A stretch of 64,000 nt of DNA from Alphaproteobacteria bacterium (GCA_033344895.1 JAWPMN010000001.1:2612001-2676000), one strand, 5' to 3'. Positions 47,480 through 56,486 are shown, counted from the first letter of the stretch. Notes: generated from the letters alone by a model not told the origin. Numbers and translations are program-made.

Positions 47480-48333
47480 TCGACCTAAAGGACGTCGTCT
47501 ATTGCCGTCTGGGCACCGCCGATCTGGCGGAGGCCGAACGCTTCGCCGTCGATATCCTGGGCCTGGAAGTCGCCGACCGGTTCAAGGGCGAGATCCAGTT
47601 CAAATCCGACGACCGGGACTACACCCTGTCCTATTTCGAGGGCGACCTGGCGGATCAGGCCACGGCATTCCATCTGGCGAGCGCCGCCGAGCTGGAGGCC
47701 GCCGCCGCGACCCTGGAGAAATTGGGCCACAAGGTCGAACACGGCAGCGCCGACGCCTGCGCAATCCGCAAGGTGCGCGCCTTCATCGCCTTCAACGATC
47801 CGACCGGGAACCGCATCGAACTGGTCGTCCGCCCGGCCCATTCCGGCCGCCGCTATCACGGATCGCGCGATGCCGGGATCACCGGGTTCAGCCATGTCGG
47901 CCTGTGCAGCACCGACCCGGCGCGGGACGAAATCTTCTGGACCACGGTCTGCAACGCCCGCGTTTCGGACCGGATCGGCGATGCGCCGCTGATGCGCCTG
48001 AACACGATCCACCACACGATCGCGCTGTTCCCCTTCCACCAGGCGGGCATTCAGCACATCAACCATCAGGTCGCATCGACCGACGATATCCAACGCTCCT
48101 GGAACATGCTGCGGGAGCGCGGGGTGACGATCACCTTCGGGCCGGGGCGGCATCCGACCTCGTCGGCGCAGTTCCTGTATTTCAGCGGTCCGAACGGCCT
48201 GACCTTCGAATATTCCACCGGCGTGCGGGAAATCCATGACGAGCCGGGCTGGCGCGACCGCCAGTTCCCGTTCGAGCCCGTCGGCTTTTGCCAATGGGGC
48301 GCCAAACCCAACATCGCCGCCTTCAAGGATTGA
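47476..48333 (+). CDS. Type I extradiol dioxygenase-like protein with complete active site
   Basis: A 285-residue two-module VOC protein. The C-terminal module shows Fe(II) ligands of a BphC-like site: His140 in GFSHVGL, His179/His180 in IHHTIAL and Glu245 in TFEYSTG, with the acid-base pair His226 (GRHPTS) and Tyr235 (FLYF). Expected reaction: meta-cleavage of a catechol to a hydroxymuconic semialdehyde. Downstream semialdehyde dehydrogenase, hydratase and aldolase genes fit that. The catechol itself is unknown, and no ring hydroxylase lies in the cluster. Confidence 0.87.
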   Translation: MIDLKDVVYCRLGTADLAEAERFAVDILGLEVADRFKGEIQFKSDDRDYTLSYFEGDLADQATAFHLASAAELEAAAATLEKLGHKVEHGSADACAIRKVRAFIAFNDPTGNRIELVVRPAHSGRRYHGSRDAGITGFSHVGLCSTDPARDEIFWTTVCNARVSDRIGDAPLMRLNTIHHTIALFPFHQAGIQHINHQVASTDDIQRSWNMLRERGVTITFGPGRHPTSSAQFLYFSGPNGLTFEYSTGVREIHDEPGWRDRQFPFEPVGFCQWGAKPNIAAFKD

Positions 48334-48338
48334 GAGAG

Positions 48339-49028
48339 ATGACGGACAGACAAGACGAGGCCGCCCTGGCGCGGCAGGTGCGCATCGCCGCGCGGGCGCT
48401 GGGCCGCCACGGGCTGGTTCATGCCTATGGCCATTGCTCGGCCCGGCTGGATGCGGAGACCTTCCTGGTCTGTCCGCCCAAGCCGATGGGCCTGACCGAA
48501 CCGGGCGAGGCCTGTACCCGCGTGCCGGTCAACGGACCGCTGCCCGACGGCGTGTTGGGGGAGGTGCGCCTGCACCAGCATATCTATCGCCGCCGTCCGG
48601 ACGCGGGCGGGGTGGTGCGGTTCATGTCGCCGAACATGATGACCCTGGCCGCCCTGGGCCGGGTGCCAGCCGCGCGCAACGGCTTCGGCTGCTATTTCAG
48701 CCCCGGCGCCGGATTGTGGGACGACCCGCAGCTGATCCGCGATGACGAAAAGGCCGTCGGCGCCATCGATGCGATGGGCGACTCCGCCGCCGTTCTGATG
48801 CGCGGCAATGGCGCGGTCACGGCGGGGGACAGCCTGATCGAGGCGGTGGTCCTGGCCTGGTATCTGGAAGACGCCTGCCGCATCGAACTGGACGCCCTGC
48901 GCACCGGCCTGGCCGAAACCGCGCCGACCATCGGTCCGGAAGCCGCCAAGGCGCGCGCCACAAAGGCCGGTCAGATCTTCGAACGCATGTGGGCCCATCT
49001 GACCGCCGGCGACCCCGAACTGGCCTGA
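48339..49028 (+). CDS. Class II aldolase/adducin-family enzyme
   Basis: A 229-residue enzyme starting 5 nt after the dioxygenase stop (ATG 48339 after GAGAGAG). The metal-binding fold has HGLVHAYGHCSARL, LHQHIYRRRPDAGGVVRF (in parts) and LMRGNGAVTAG. Members cleave sugar phosphates or decarboxylate aromatic hydroxyacids. In this cluster a decarboxylase or aldolase step on a ring or ring-opened acid is plausible, replacing the HpaG-type isomerase/decarboxylase that is missing. The reaction cannot be read from sequence. Confidence 0.82.
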   Translation: MTDRQDEAALARQVRIAARALGRHGLVHAYGHCSARLDAETFLVCPPKPMGLTEPGEACTRVPVNGPLPDGVLGEVRLHQHIYRRRPDAGGVVRFMSPNMMTLAALGRVPAARNGFGCYFSPGAGLWDDPQLIRDDEKAVGAIDAMGDSAAVLMRGNGAVTAGDSLIEAVVLAWYLEDACRIELDALRTGLAETAPTIGPEAAKARATKAGQIFERMWAHLTAGDPELA

Positions 49029-49066
49029 CGCCCCCCCAAAGTTTTTGTTACGAGAGGACAGCAAAC

Positions 49067-50521
49067 GTGAACACGTTCCGCAATTTCATCGATGGCGACT
49101 TCGTCGACGGCTCCGGCGAGGCATTCGAGGACCGGTTTCCGACGACAGGTGAGGTGATCGCCAAGGTCGGCCATGCCGGTCAGGACGATGTCGACCGCGC
49201 CGTGACCGCCGCCAAACGCGCCCTGAACGGCCCCTGGGGCCAGCTGTCCCTGGCGGAACGCATCGGCCTGCTGCGCAAGCTGGCGGACGGGATCAATGCG
49301 CGGTTCGACGAATTCCTGGCGGCCGAGATCAAGGACACGGGCAAGCCGACCGGCATCGCCAGCCATATCGACATTCCGCGCGGCGCGGCGAACTTCAACG
49401 TCTTCGCCGACCAGATCGCAACCATCCCGACCGAGACCTTCGAGATGGCGACGCCGGACGGGGCAGGGGCGCTGAACTATGCCCTGCGGATGCCGCGCGG
49501 CGTCATCGGCGTGGTCTGTCCCTGGAACCTGCCGCTGCTGCTGATGACCTGGAAGGTCGCCCCGGCGCTGGCCTGCGGCAACACCGTTGTGGTCAAGCCG
49601 TCGGAGGAAACGCCCGCCACCGCGACCCTGCTGGGCGAGGTGATGAATGCCGTCGGTATTCCGAAGGGCGTCTACAATGTCGTGCATGGTTTCGGCGGCG
49701 GCGATACCGGCGAATTCTTGACCGGCCATCCGGATATCGACGCCGTCACCTTCACCGGCGAAACTGCGACGGGGGAGGCGATCATGGCCGCCGCGTCGAA
49801 AGGCGTACGCCCGGTCTCGCTCGAACTGGGCGGCAAGAATCCGGGCATTGTCTTCGACGACGCCGATATGGCGGCGACCCTGGAAGGCCTGGGCCGCGCC
49901 TGTTTCGCCAATACCGGCCAGGTCTGCCTGGGCACCGAACGGGTCTATGTCCAGCGCGGCATCTTCGATGAGCTGGCCGCGAAACTGGCGGAGAAGGCGC
50001 GGGCCTACCGCTTCGGCGATCCCTTCGACAAGGCGACGACCATGGGCCCGCTGATCAGCGCCGAACACCGCCGGAAAGTCCTGTCCTATTACGACAAGGC
50101 GCGTGAGGGCGGTGCGGAGATCCTGGCCGGTGGCGGCGTGCCGGATGTCGACGGCTATCCGGGAGGGTACTGGGTTCAGCCGACGGTCTGGACCGGCCTG
50201 GCCCAGGATCATCCCGTCGTGACCGACGAGATCTTCGGTCCCTGCACCCATCTGACGCCCTTCGATGACGAGGAGGAGGCCATCGCGCTCGCCAATGCCA
50301 GCCCCTATGGTCTGGCGGCGACGATCTGGACCACCAATCTGGGCCGCGCGCACCGGGTGGCGGCGAAGGTCGATGCCGGGATCACCTGGGTGAATTGCTG
50401 GTTCCTGCGCGATCTGCGCACACCCTTCGGCGGCTCCAAACGCTCCGGCATCGGGCGCGAAGGCGGGGTCCATTCGCTCGAATTCTACACAGAACTGCGC
50501 AACGTCTGCATCAAGCTCTAA
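49067..50521 (+). CDS. 2-Hydroxymuconic-semialdehyde dehydrogenase-like
   Basis: A 484-residue NAD-dependent aldehyde dehydrogenase; GTG start at 49067 after GAGAGGACA. The active-site Cys is in ANTGQVCLGTERVYVQ (about residue 285) and Glu in ELGGKNPGIVF. The C-terminal piece NCWFLRDLRTPFGGSKRSG plus GGVHSLEFYTELRN is characteristic of the XylG/DmpC/HpaE group, which oxidises the ring-cleavage semialdehyde to a dicarboxylate. It fits the extradiol dioxygenase upstream and the hydratase downstream. Confidence 0.92.
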   Translation: MNTFRNFIDGDFVDGSGEAFEDRFPTTGEVIAKVGHAGQDDVDRAVTAAKRALNGPWGQLSLAERIGLLRKLADGINARFDEFLAAEIKDTGKPTGIASHIDIPRGAANFNVFADQIATIPTETFEMATPDGAGALNYALRMPRGVIGVVCPWNLPLLLMTWKVAPALACGNTVVVKPSEETPATATLLGEVMNAVGIPKGVYNVVHGFGGGDTGEFLTGHPDIDAVTFTGETATGEAIMAAASKGVRPVSLELGGKNPGIVFDDADMAATLEGLGRACFANTGQVCLGTERVYVQRGIFDELAAKLAEKARAYRFGDPFDKATTMGPLISAEHRRKVLSYYDKAREGGAEILAGGGVPDVDGYPGGYWVQPTVWTGLAQDHPVVTDEIFGPCTHLTPFDDEEEAIALANASPYGLAATIWTTNLGRAHRVAAKVDAGITWVNCWFLRDLRTPFGGSKRSGIGREGGVHSLEFYTELRNVCIKL

Positions 50522-50536
50522 ATCGGGAAATAAACC

Positions 50537-51319
50537 ATGCTAAGCGAAGAACAGCGCCAACAGGCCATCGAAAACCTGCGTCAGGCGCACCGCACGAAGA
50601 AGCCCTGCACCCAGCTCTCAACCACCTTCCCGCAGATCGAGATCGCGGATTCCTATGCCATTTCCTCTGCCATCGCCAATGAGCGCATCGCCGAGGGCCG
50701 CCGGATCATCGGGCACAAGATTGGCCTGACGTCGAAGGCGATGCAGGCTTCGTCCCAGATCGACGAGCCGGATTACGGCTATATCTTCGACGACATGCTG
50801 TTGAATGACGGCGTGAAGGTGAACCATGCCGATTTCTGCGTCCCGCGCGTCGAACCGGAACTGACCTTCATCCTGAAGGAGCCGCTGAAGGGCCCGAATG
50901 TCGGTCTGGTCGACGTGATGCGGGCGACGGAATATGTCGTGCCGTCCATCGAGATCATCGATGCCCGCGTCCAGAACCCGCGCAAGATCACCGACACGGT
51001 GGCCGACAATGCGGCGGCGGCGGGTCTGGTCCTGGGCGGCCGCCCGGTGCGCCCGGACGATGTCGACCTGCGCTGGGTCGGTGCCGTTTTTTACCGCAAT
51101 TCGGAGATCGAGGAGACCGGCCTGGCGGCCGGTGTGCTGGGCCATCCGGCCATGGCCATCGCCTGGCTGGCGAACAAGCTGGCCCCCTTCGACGTGACAC
51201 TTGAGCCGGGACATATGATGCTGTCCGGGTCCTTCACGCGCCCGGTCTGGGCCGATAAGGGCGACACGCTGCATGCCGATTTCGGCCCGTTGGGCGGCGT
51301 CGCGGTTCAATTCGTTTAG
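50537..51319 (+). CDS. hpaH: 2-Oxo-hept-4-ene-1,7-dioate hydratase
   Basis: A 260-residue fumarylacetoacetase-fold hydratase. The stretch [20 protein letters not shown] with [12 protein letters not shown] is diagnostic of HpaH/MhpD-like hydratases. Metal ligands are in VEPELTFIL and [12 protein letters not shown]. It adds water to the unsaturated keto acid before aldol cleavage. It starts 15 nt after the dehydrogenase stop and ends 14 nt before the aldolase gene. HpaH rather than MhpD is favoured by these motifs and by the HpaI-like neighbour. Confidence 0.9.
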   Translation: MLSEEQRQQAIENLRQAHRTKKPCTQLSTTFPQIEIADSYAISSAIANERIAEGRRIIGHKIGLTSKAMQASSQIDEPDYGYIFDDMLLNDGVKVNHADFCVPRVEPELTFILKEPLKGPNVGLVDVMRATEYVVPSIEIIDARVQNPRKITDTVADNAAAAGLVLGGRPVRPDDVDLRWVGAVFYRNSEIEETGLAAGVLGHPAMAIAWLANKLAPFDVTLEPGHMMLSGSFTRPVWADKGDTLHADFGPLGGVAVQFV

Positions 51320-51333
51320 GGGAAGAAGCCTCC

Positions 51334-52098
51334 ATGGAATTGAAGAAAAACACGTTCAAGGCCGCCCTGAAGGAAGGCCGGCCGCAGCTCGGCATCTGGA
51401 GCAGCTTTTGCAGCCCCGTCGTGTCGGAGATGCTGGCCAATGCCGGTTTCGACTGGACCCTGATCGACGCCGAACATGCGCCGCTGGAGATCGCCGATCT
51501 GCTGCCGCTGTTGCAGGCGTCGGCCGCCGGTCCGGCCATGCCCGCCGTGCGCCCGCCCTGGAACGACAAGGTGCTGATCAAGCGCGTCCTGGATATCGGT
51601 GCCCAGACGATCCTGTTGCCCTTCGTGGAAAACCCGGAGGAAGCCGCCGCCGCCGTCCGGGCCTGCCGCTATCCGCCGGACGGTATCCGCGGCGTTGCGG
51701 GCGCGACCCGGGCCAGCGGCTATGGCAAGATCAAGGATTACCTGCACCGTGCCCAGGACGAGATCTGCATCCTGGTCCAGGTGGAAACCGGCGCGGCCCT
51801 GGCGCAGCTTTCCGAGATCGCGTCGACGGACGGCGTGGACGGCGTCTTCATCGGCCCGTCCGACCTGTCCGCCTCCCTGGGCCATCTGGGCAATCCCGGC
51901 CATCCGGATGTTCAGACGGCCATCAAACAGGCGGCCCAGACGATCCGCGCGGCGGGCAAGGCGCCCGGCATCCTGGCCGTCAGCGCCGACGATGCGCAGC
52001 GCTATCTCGACTGGGGCTACCTCTTCGTCGCCTGCGGCATCGACACCCGCATCCTCTCCGCCGGTCTCGACGACCTGGCGAAGAAATTGGGGCGGTAG
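51334..52098 (+). CDS. hpaI: HpaI/HpcH-family class II pyruvate aldolase
   Basis: A 254-residue TIM-barrel aldolase. The catalytic His is in DWTLIDAEHAPLEI (about residue 45), with Arg in VRPPWNDKVLIK. Metal ligands Glu and Asp are in ILVQVETGAA (about 150) and FIGPSDLSASLG (about 175). HpaI cleaves 2,4-dihydroxyhept-2-ene-1,7-dioate to pyruvate and succinic semialdehyde; this is the last step of the cluster. The start follows GGGAAGAA. The hydratase-aldolase order hpaHI matches homoprotocatechuate loci. Confidence 0.93.
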   Translation: MELKKNTFKAALKEGRPQLGIWSSFCSPVVSEMLANAGFDWTLIDAEHAPLEIADLLPLLQASAAGPAMPAVRPPWNDKVLIKRVLDIGAQTILLPFVENPEEAAAAVRACRYPPDGIRGVAGATRASGYGKIKDYLHRAQDEICILVQVETGAALAQLSEIASTDGVDGVFIGPSDLSASLGHLGNPGHPDVQTAIKQAAQTIRAAGKAPGILAVSADDAQRYLDWGYLFVACGIDTRILSAGLDDLAKKLGR

Positions 52099-52113
52099 GG
52101 GCAGGGCGCAACG

Positions 52114-52821
52114 TCAGTTCATCAGGCGCCAGGACCCGTCCGGCTGACGGCAGGCGGTGCCATACGTCTCCACGACTTCGCGACCGACCGTGGATGACAC
52201 CTGATACTCCCGGCAGTAGATGCCGCTGTTGGTCTGGTAGGTTTCCGCCGGGGTCACGGCATATTGGCCGCCTTCGCCGTTCCAGGTGACGGTGCGACCA
52301 TCCGGTGCATATTCCAGCACCTGGTCCGTGCACATAACGTCGGCTTGATCCATGCTGCGGCCGATCTCGCCGCCGATCTATATCCCGACGATGGAGCCGC
52401 CGATGATTGCGGCGATCCGGCCCTTTCCATCCCCAATTTGAGAGCCCGCAGCGGCGCCCGCCGCCCCGCCAAGGATTTGCCCGATCACATCGCGGTTGCA
52501 CCGACCCATGTCGAGGTTCAGCGGTGGCCCGTAACCGTCGTAGTATTCATAATCATAGGTCTGTCCATGGCCGTGCTTGTTCTTGTGCTTGCGGCGATAG
52601 CCATGTGCAGGCGCCCAGGGCGGCGGACCGCCGGCGACCTGATAGCCATCGGCCTGCGGATCGGAATTCGTTTCCTGAACCATGATTTCAGAAGGGGGGG
52701 CACCATACTGGCCGACGGGCTCGTAACCCGTTACATCCTGTGCCGCACCGCCGAGGCTGGGGGGCGCACCAGCCAGGGCCAGTGCAGCCACAACAGGGAT
52801 CGTCATCCGTGCTCTGCGCAT
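52114..52821 (-). pseudogene. Glycine-zipper surface-protein gene interrupted by an in-frame amber codon
   Basis: This frame encodes a signal peptide (RMTIPVVAALALAGAPPSLGG), a His/Lys/Tyr-rich middle (GYRRKHKNKHGHGQTYDYEYY), a glycine-zipper segment (GQILGGAAGAAAGSQIGDGKG), then an amber TAG at 52378-52380. The same frame continues as IGGEIGRSMDQADVM and the typical C-terminal domain (VTWNGEGGQYAVTPAETYQ) to 52114. Both halves form one RT0821/Lpp0805-like 17-kDa surface-antigen-like protein, so a single nonsense change (for example TGG to TAG) best explains it. Start ATG 52821 has GGAGGA upstream. Read-through or suppression cannot be excluded. Confidence 0.85.
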
Positions 52822-52922
52822 ATCCGAGGCTCCTCCGTTCATGCCACTCCCAGATAAATGACGCGCGACAGAGAGGAGGGGTTCCCGATAGCGCAGATTC
52901 TTTTTCGTCATCCCTTGAAATG

Positions 52923-52938
52923 TACCGACCGGTTGGTA
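52923..52938. promoter_or_regulatory. Candidate TetR operator
   Basis: TACCGACCGGTTGGTA is a 16-bp near-perfect palindrome (one mismatched pair) ending 26 nt before the TetR start, covering the probable promoter. The core GACCGGT matches operators of the NemR/AcuR-like TetR subfamily. Autorepression is likely. Confidence 0.65.
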
Positions 52939-52963
52939 TGTAGTGTTGTTGAAGGAGAGAAAC

Positions 52964-53608
52964 GTGCCTGATCGTGCCACCAAACGACCCGCCAAACCGA
53001 CAGCCAGAACGAAACTACTCAATGCCGCACTGTCGTTGATTCGGACCAAGGGGTATGCCGCCACGACGGTGGACGAGTTGTGCGCCGCCGCCGGCGTTAC
53101 CAAGGGCGCGTTCTTTCATCATTTCAAGAGCAAGGACGAACTGGGGGTTGCCGCGGCCGACTACTGGGCGGAGACGACGAGTGCGCTTTTCGCCGGCGCA
53201 CCGTATCACGATCATGCCGACCCTCTCGATCGTGTCCTTGGCTACATCGCCTTCCGGAAGATGCTGCTGCAGGGGGAGTTGCCCGAGTTTACCTGTCTGG
53301 TCGGCACGATGGTTCAGGAAACCTACGGCACCAGCCCGGATATCCGGGATGCCTGTGAAAGCAGTATCAGCGGGCATGCCGGGACTCTGGTGGCGGATAT
53401 CGAGGCGGCGATCCGCGATCGTGGAATGAAACCGGCATGGAGCGCGGAATCTCTTGCGCTGCATACCCAGGCGGTTCTTCAGGGCGCCTTCATCCTCGCC
53501 AAGGCAAAGGGCGGTCCCGAAATCGCCGCCGATAGCGTCGACCATTTGCGCCGCTATGTGGAACTTCTGTTCCGGGACGGGGGCGACGGAGGGAGCGTCA
53601 GGCAGTGA
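52964..53608 (+). CDS. TetR-family regulator
   Basis: A 214-residue repressor. GTG start at 52964 after AAGGAGAG. The HTH is TTVDELCAAAGVTKGAFFHHFKSKDEL in parts (residues about 30-55). The C-terminal ligand domain carries Cys residues in EFTCLVGTM and RDACESS, as seen in the electrophile-sensing NemR/AcuR-like group. Its stop overlaps the glutathione-transferase start (GTGA), and an operator palindrome precedes it, so it probably controls both genes in response to electrophiles. Confidence 0.9.
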   Translation: MPDRATKRPAKPTARTKLLNAALSLIRTKGYAATTVDELCAAAGVTKGAFFHHFKSKDELGVAAADYWAETTSALFAGAPYHDHADPLDRVLGYIAFRKMLLQGELPEFTCLVGTMVQETYGTSPDIRDACESSISGHAGTLVADIEAAIRDRGMKPAWSAESLALHTQAVLQGAFILAKAKGGPEIAADSVDHLRRYVELLFRDGGDGGSVRQ

Positions 53609-54270
53609 GGGGGCGCGATCGGCCCGTCATTACCGCTTTCCGGGCCTCGCCCGACGAAGGCCGTGGCATGGCCCGTGACATGCGGGTGCGCTGGGCGCTG
53701 GAGGAGGTGGGGCAGCCCTATGGCGTACGCCTCGTTTCCTTTGCGGAGATGAAACAGGCAGCCCATCTGGCGCTGCAGCCCTTCGGGCAGATCCCAACCT
53801 ATGAGGAACCGGGCGGACCGCTTCTGTTCGAGTCCGGTGCCATCGTCCTGCATCTGGCTCAGCACCATGCCGGCCTGCTGCCCGAAGGCCGTGCGGCCCG
53901 CGCCCGCGCCGTTACGTGGATCTTTGCCGCGCTCAACACCGTCGAACCGCCTATCGTTGAATGGGAGGCCGCGCATCTGTTGGAGCGCGACCGGCCCTGG
54001 CATGCCCAGCGCGTGGCGATGATGGAAGACCGAATCCGGGCCCGGCTTGGCGCCCTGTCCGCGAGGCTTGGCACGGCGGAGTGGCTCGAAGGCGATTTCA
54101 GTGCCGGCGACCTGATGATGGCCGAAGCCCTCTACCGTCTCGATGGCGCCCCGCTGCTCGAATTCTATCCGACCCTCGCCGCCTATATCGACCGCGCCCA
54201 TGCCCGCCCTGCCTACCGCCGTGCCTTCGCCGATCAGCTCGCGGTGTACGAGGCGTCGAAACGGGACTGA
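53605..54270 (+). CDS. Glutathione S-transferase family protein
   Basis: A 221-residue GST. The GTG start overlaps the TetR stop. The thioredoxin-like N-domain has MRVRWALEEVGQPYGVRLVSF and the cis-Pro turn FGQIPTYEE, with FESGAIVLHLAQHH as the gamma-Glu binding motif. The all-helical C-domain follows, with GDFSAGDLMMAEALYRL. It probably conjugates or isomerises an electrophile sensed by the TetR protein. No further gene follows on this strand until the next module. Confidence 0.9.
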   Translation: MRGRDRPVITAFRASPDEGRGMARDMRVRWALEEVGQPYGVRLVSFAEMKQAAHLALQPFGQIPTYEEPGGPLLFESGAIVLHLAQHHAGLLPEGRAARARAVTWIFAALNTVEPPIVEWEAAHLLERDRPWHAQRVAMMEDRIRARLGALSARLGTAEWLEGDFSAGDLMMAEALYRLDGAPLLEFYPTLAAYIDRAHARPAYRRAFADQLAVYEASKRD

Positions 54271-54456
54271 TGCTCCAGTGCCGGAAGCATGGCGCACCCA
54301 CGCTCTGCGCGCCGTCTATGCCCGCAAGAAAGGCAAGGCCAGCCGGATGACGGCAACCCGTCCGGGCGTTAGCGACCAGTCAATTGGTCACAAAGGGATG
54401 ATCCAAAGCCGACACACCTAGCCGACGCGGCTGGTCGGGCACATCCATATGTCCGA

Positions 54457-55059
54457 TCACACGAAATCCGGGCCGTGAATCCAGGCGACCAGGGACAGGC
54501 GATTTCCGGAGATGACCGGCGCGACACGGTGGATGGTATGGGATGCGAAGACAACCAGCGCACCCTGATCCCGGGGGGCCTGGAAGGGATGACCGTCGGC
54601 ATTGAGTTCCAACTCTCCGCCCAGGTAACCGGACGGGTCACTCAGCTGTACCGAAAGGGTCAGCTTGCGCCGTCCGGCAACCGCGCCGCGGCCCCGGTCG
54701 ATATGCCAATTGTAGAAATGTCCCGGCCCATAGGACGCGAGCTGCAACTGTTCCTCGAATCCGTCGAGCGCGTAGCGGAAGGCATCGCGGTTCACATCTC
54801 CGGTCAGGCGTGCCAACCGGTGCGCCACCCAGTCGAATTCGACTCCCTCGGGCAGCCAGACCAGGGACGATTGGCGGACGTCGGTATCGAACCGCCCGGC
54901 GACCAACCCGCCCTTCGCGGCATTCAGCGTGTGAAAAGTCCCGGCAAGCCGTTCGCATTCCTCTCTGGAAAAGGCATCCTTCACGATGACCCAATGACGG
55001 GGCCGCCGCCCACGACCCGGGCCGGACGGAACCCGGGACGCCGTTTCCATTTGAGACAT
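54457..55059 (-). CDS. 2OG-Fe(II) oxygenase, PKHD/prolyl-4-hydroxylase type
   Basis: A 200-residue dioxygenase. The iron motif HxD is in FYNWHIDRG (about residue 118); the distal His and 2OG-binding Arg are in HTIHRVAPVISGNRLSLV. This is the layout of P4H/PiuC-like hydroxylases, which act on protein, peptide or siderophore substrates. It is read last in a minus-strand group after the glycosyltransferase. The substrate is unknown. Confidence 0.83.
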   Translation of the reverse strand: MSQMETASRVPSGPGRGRRPRHWVIVKDAFSREECERLAGTFHTLNAAKGGLVAGRFDTDVRQSSLVWLPEGVEFDWVAHRLARLTGDVNRDAFRYALDGFEEQLQLASYGPGHFYNWHIDRGRGAVAGRRKLTLSVQLSDPSGYLGGELELNADGHPFQAPRDQGALVVFASHTIHRVAPVISGNRLSLVAWIHGPDFV

Positions 55060-55168
55060 TCAATGCGCTCACAGTCAGCCAAATTACGGTTGTGCGCCGC
55101 CCTATAGGCTCATTTGTGACGCTTGAATAGCAAAATCATGGACCCCTGGACGGAACTGCGGAGGGGTC

Positions 55169-56422
55169 TCAGTTCCCCGACTGACCGTCCCAGAACAGGT
55201 TTGACATGTGCGTCAGCAGCGTGTCCGCCCGATCGGTCCAGACATGGGTCCGCGCGTAGTGGTCTAGGGCGCGTTCACGGACGGCGTCCAGCTCCTGCGG
55301 TCCGCGATCCAGAACCTCCCGGATGGCGTCCTCGACTTTCGCGCTGTCGAAGGGGAGGAAGCCGACACCAAGGTCCTCCTCCACCTCCCGTGTGAGAAAA
55401 CGGGACGGCTCGGTCAGGACATGGGCCCCGCGGCTCAAGGCGTAGAAGACCCGCTCATGGGCGCCATTGCGGAAGCTGGGACTGACATCAATGACGATTT
55501 TTGCCTGCTGCATCAGGTTGAGGGCGTGGAGATACTGGATCGGGCCGTTCAGGGTCACGGCGGGGCCGGCGGTCTGGCTTCGGTGAATCTCACCCCCACC
55601 ATGAAACTCGGTCTTCACCGTGTGGATCGCGGCGAGGATGTCGCGCCGTCGAGCGGCGATCAGCTGCGTCTCGAGGGCGTTCACCAGGCGGGTCAGTTCG
55701 GGCAGGGCGGGCGGTGCACGGTCGGCCGCCTCATGCTCCGCCCGGATCACCTTCCAGAGGGCCTCCGTGCCGTTGCGGCAGCGTTCATAGGCTGCGTCCA
55801 GGATCGCGCGCAATCCGGTATCCGTGCCGGCAGCCTGTTCCAGCCAGGCATCCGTCGTCAGGTCGGAAGAGACGTTGCCGATCACCAGCACGTCGATCGG
55901 CCGGTCCGCCGTGCGGGCCTGTTCCCGTCGTGGCGGGGGGCCGGCATGGGGGAAGAAGAACGACCCCTTGCCGGGCAGGCCAAGTTCTTCGATCAGCGGT
56001 ACGAAATCCGCGTCGACCGTCCCGATCAGTCCCAGAGCCGGGAACTGCGCCAGATTGTCGAGCTTCCGGAACGGCGAGTCCGTCAGAAAGGTGAAGCGGG
56101 GCAGGGTCCACGCGTCGTAGAGCGATGCGCCGTTGACCTCATAATGATTGGCCGCGTTGACATCCATGACGAAGCGCCGGCCGGGATAATTGCCGATCGC
56201 GGCCATCTGATACTGCATCAGCTTCTGGTTCGGGAAATCGCTGCGCAGATGTTCGGAGACGATCACATCCCGGTCGCGCAGGGCCCAGCACAGGTCCGCC
56301 TGCATGTATTCCACCGACGCATAGGGCGTGAAATTGGTGATGGCGAAGCACTGAATCGCATCGCGGATGGTCACAACCTGCCTCCTGATCGCACGCAATC
56401 CCCAACCCTTCGGAAAGGGCAT
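55169..56422 (-). CDS. CgeB-like glycosyltransferase
   Basis: A 417-residue cytoplasmic protein. The C-terminal region (MQQAKIVIDVSPSFRNGAHERVFYALSRGAHVLTE, in parts) has the nucleotide-sugar-binding layout of GT4/CgeB-like transferases, with the conserved Glu in ERVFYAL. The N-terminal half is unusual and unassigned (FPNQKLMQYQMAAIGNYPG, PHAGPPPRREQ). The ATG at 56422 follows GGGGGAG. It lies between two different 2OG oxygenases on the same strand. The acceptor is unknown. Confidence 0.78.
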   Translation of the reverse strand: MPFPKGWGLRAIRRQVVTIRDAIQCFAITNFTPYASVEYMQADLCWALRDRDVIVSEHLRSDFPNQKLMQYQMAAIGNYPGRRFVMDVNAANHYEVNGASLYDAWTLPRFTFLTDSPFRKLDNLAQFPALGLIGTVDADFVPLIEELGLPGKGSFFFPHAGPPPRREQARTADRPIDVLVIGNVSSDLTTDAWLEQAAGTDTGLRAILDAAYERCRNGTEALWKVIRAEHEAADRAPPALPELTRLVNALETQLIAARRRDILAAIHTVKTEFHGGGEIHRSQTAGPAVTLNGPIQYLHALNLMQQAKIVIDVSPSFRNGAHERVFYALSRGAHVLTEPSRFLTREVEEDLGVGFLPFDSAKVEDAIREVLDRGPQELDAVRERALDHYARTHVWTDRADTLLTHMSNLFWDGQSGN

Positions 56423-56486
56423 CAGAGACTCCCCCGCTTCCCGGATCGGCACAACCGTTTTTGCGTATCCTGCAGGGCACCGCCCC

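Noticed and set aside
54271-54456. Possible small gene between GST and the hydroxylase
   Set aside because: Short open frames exist but none has a ribosome site, domain or favourable codon pattern.
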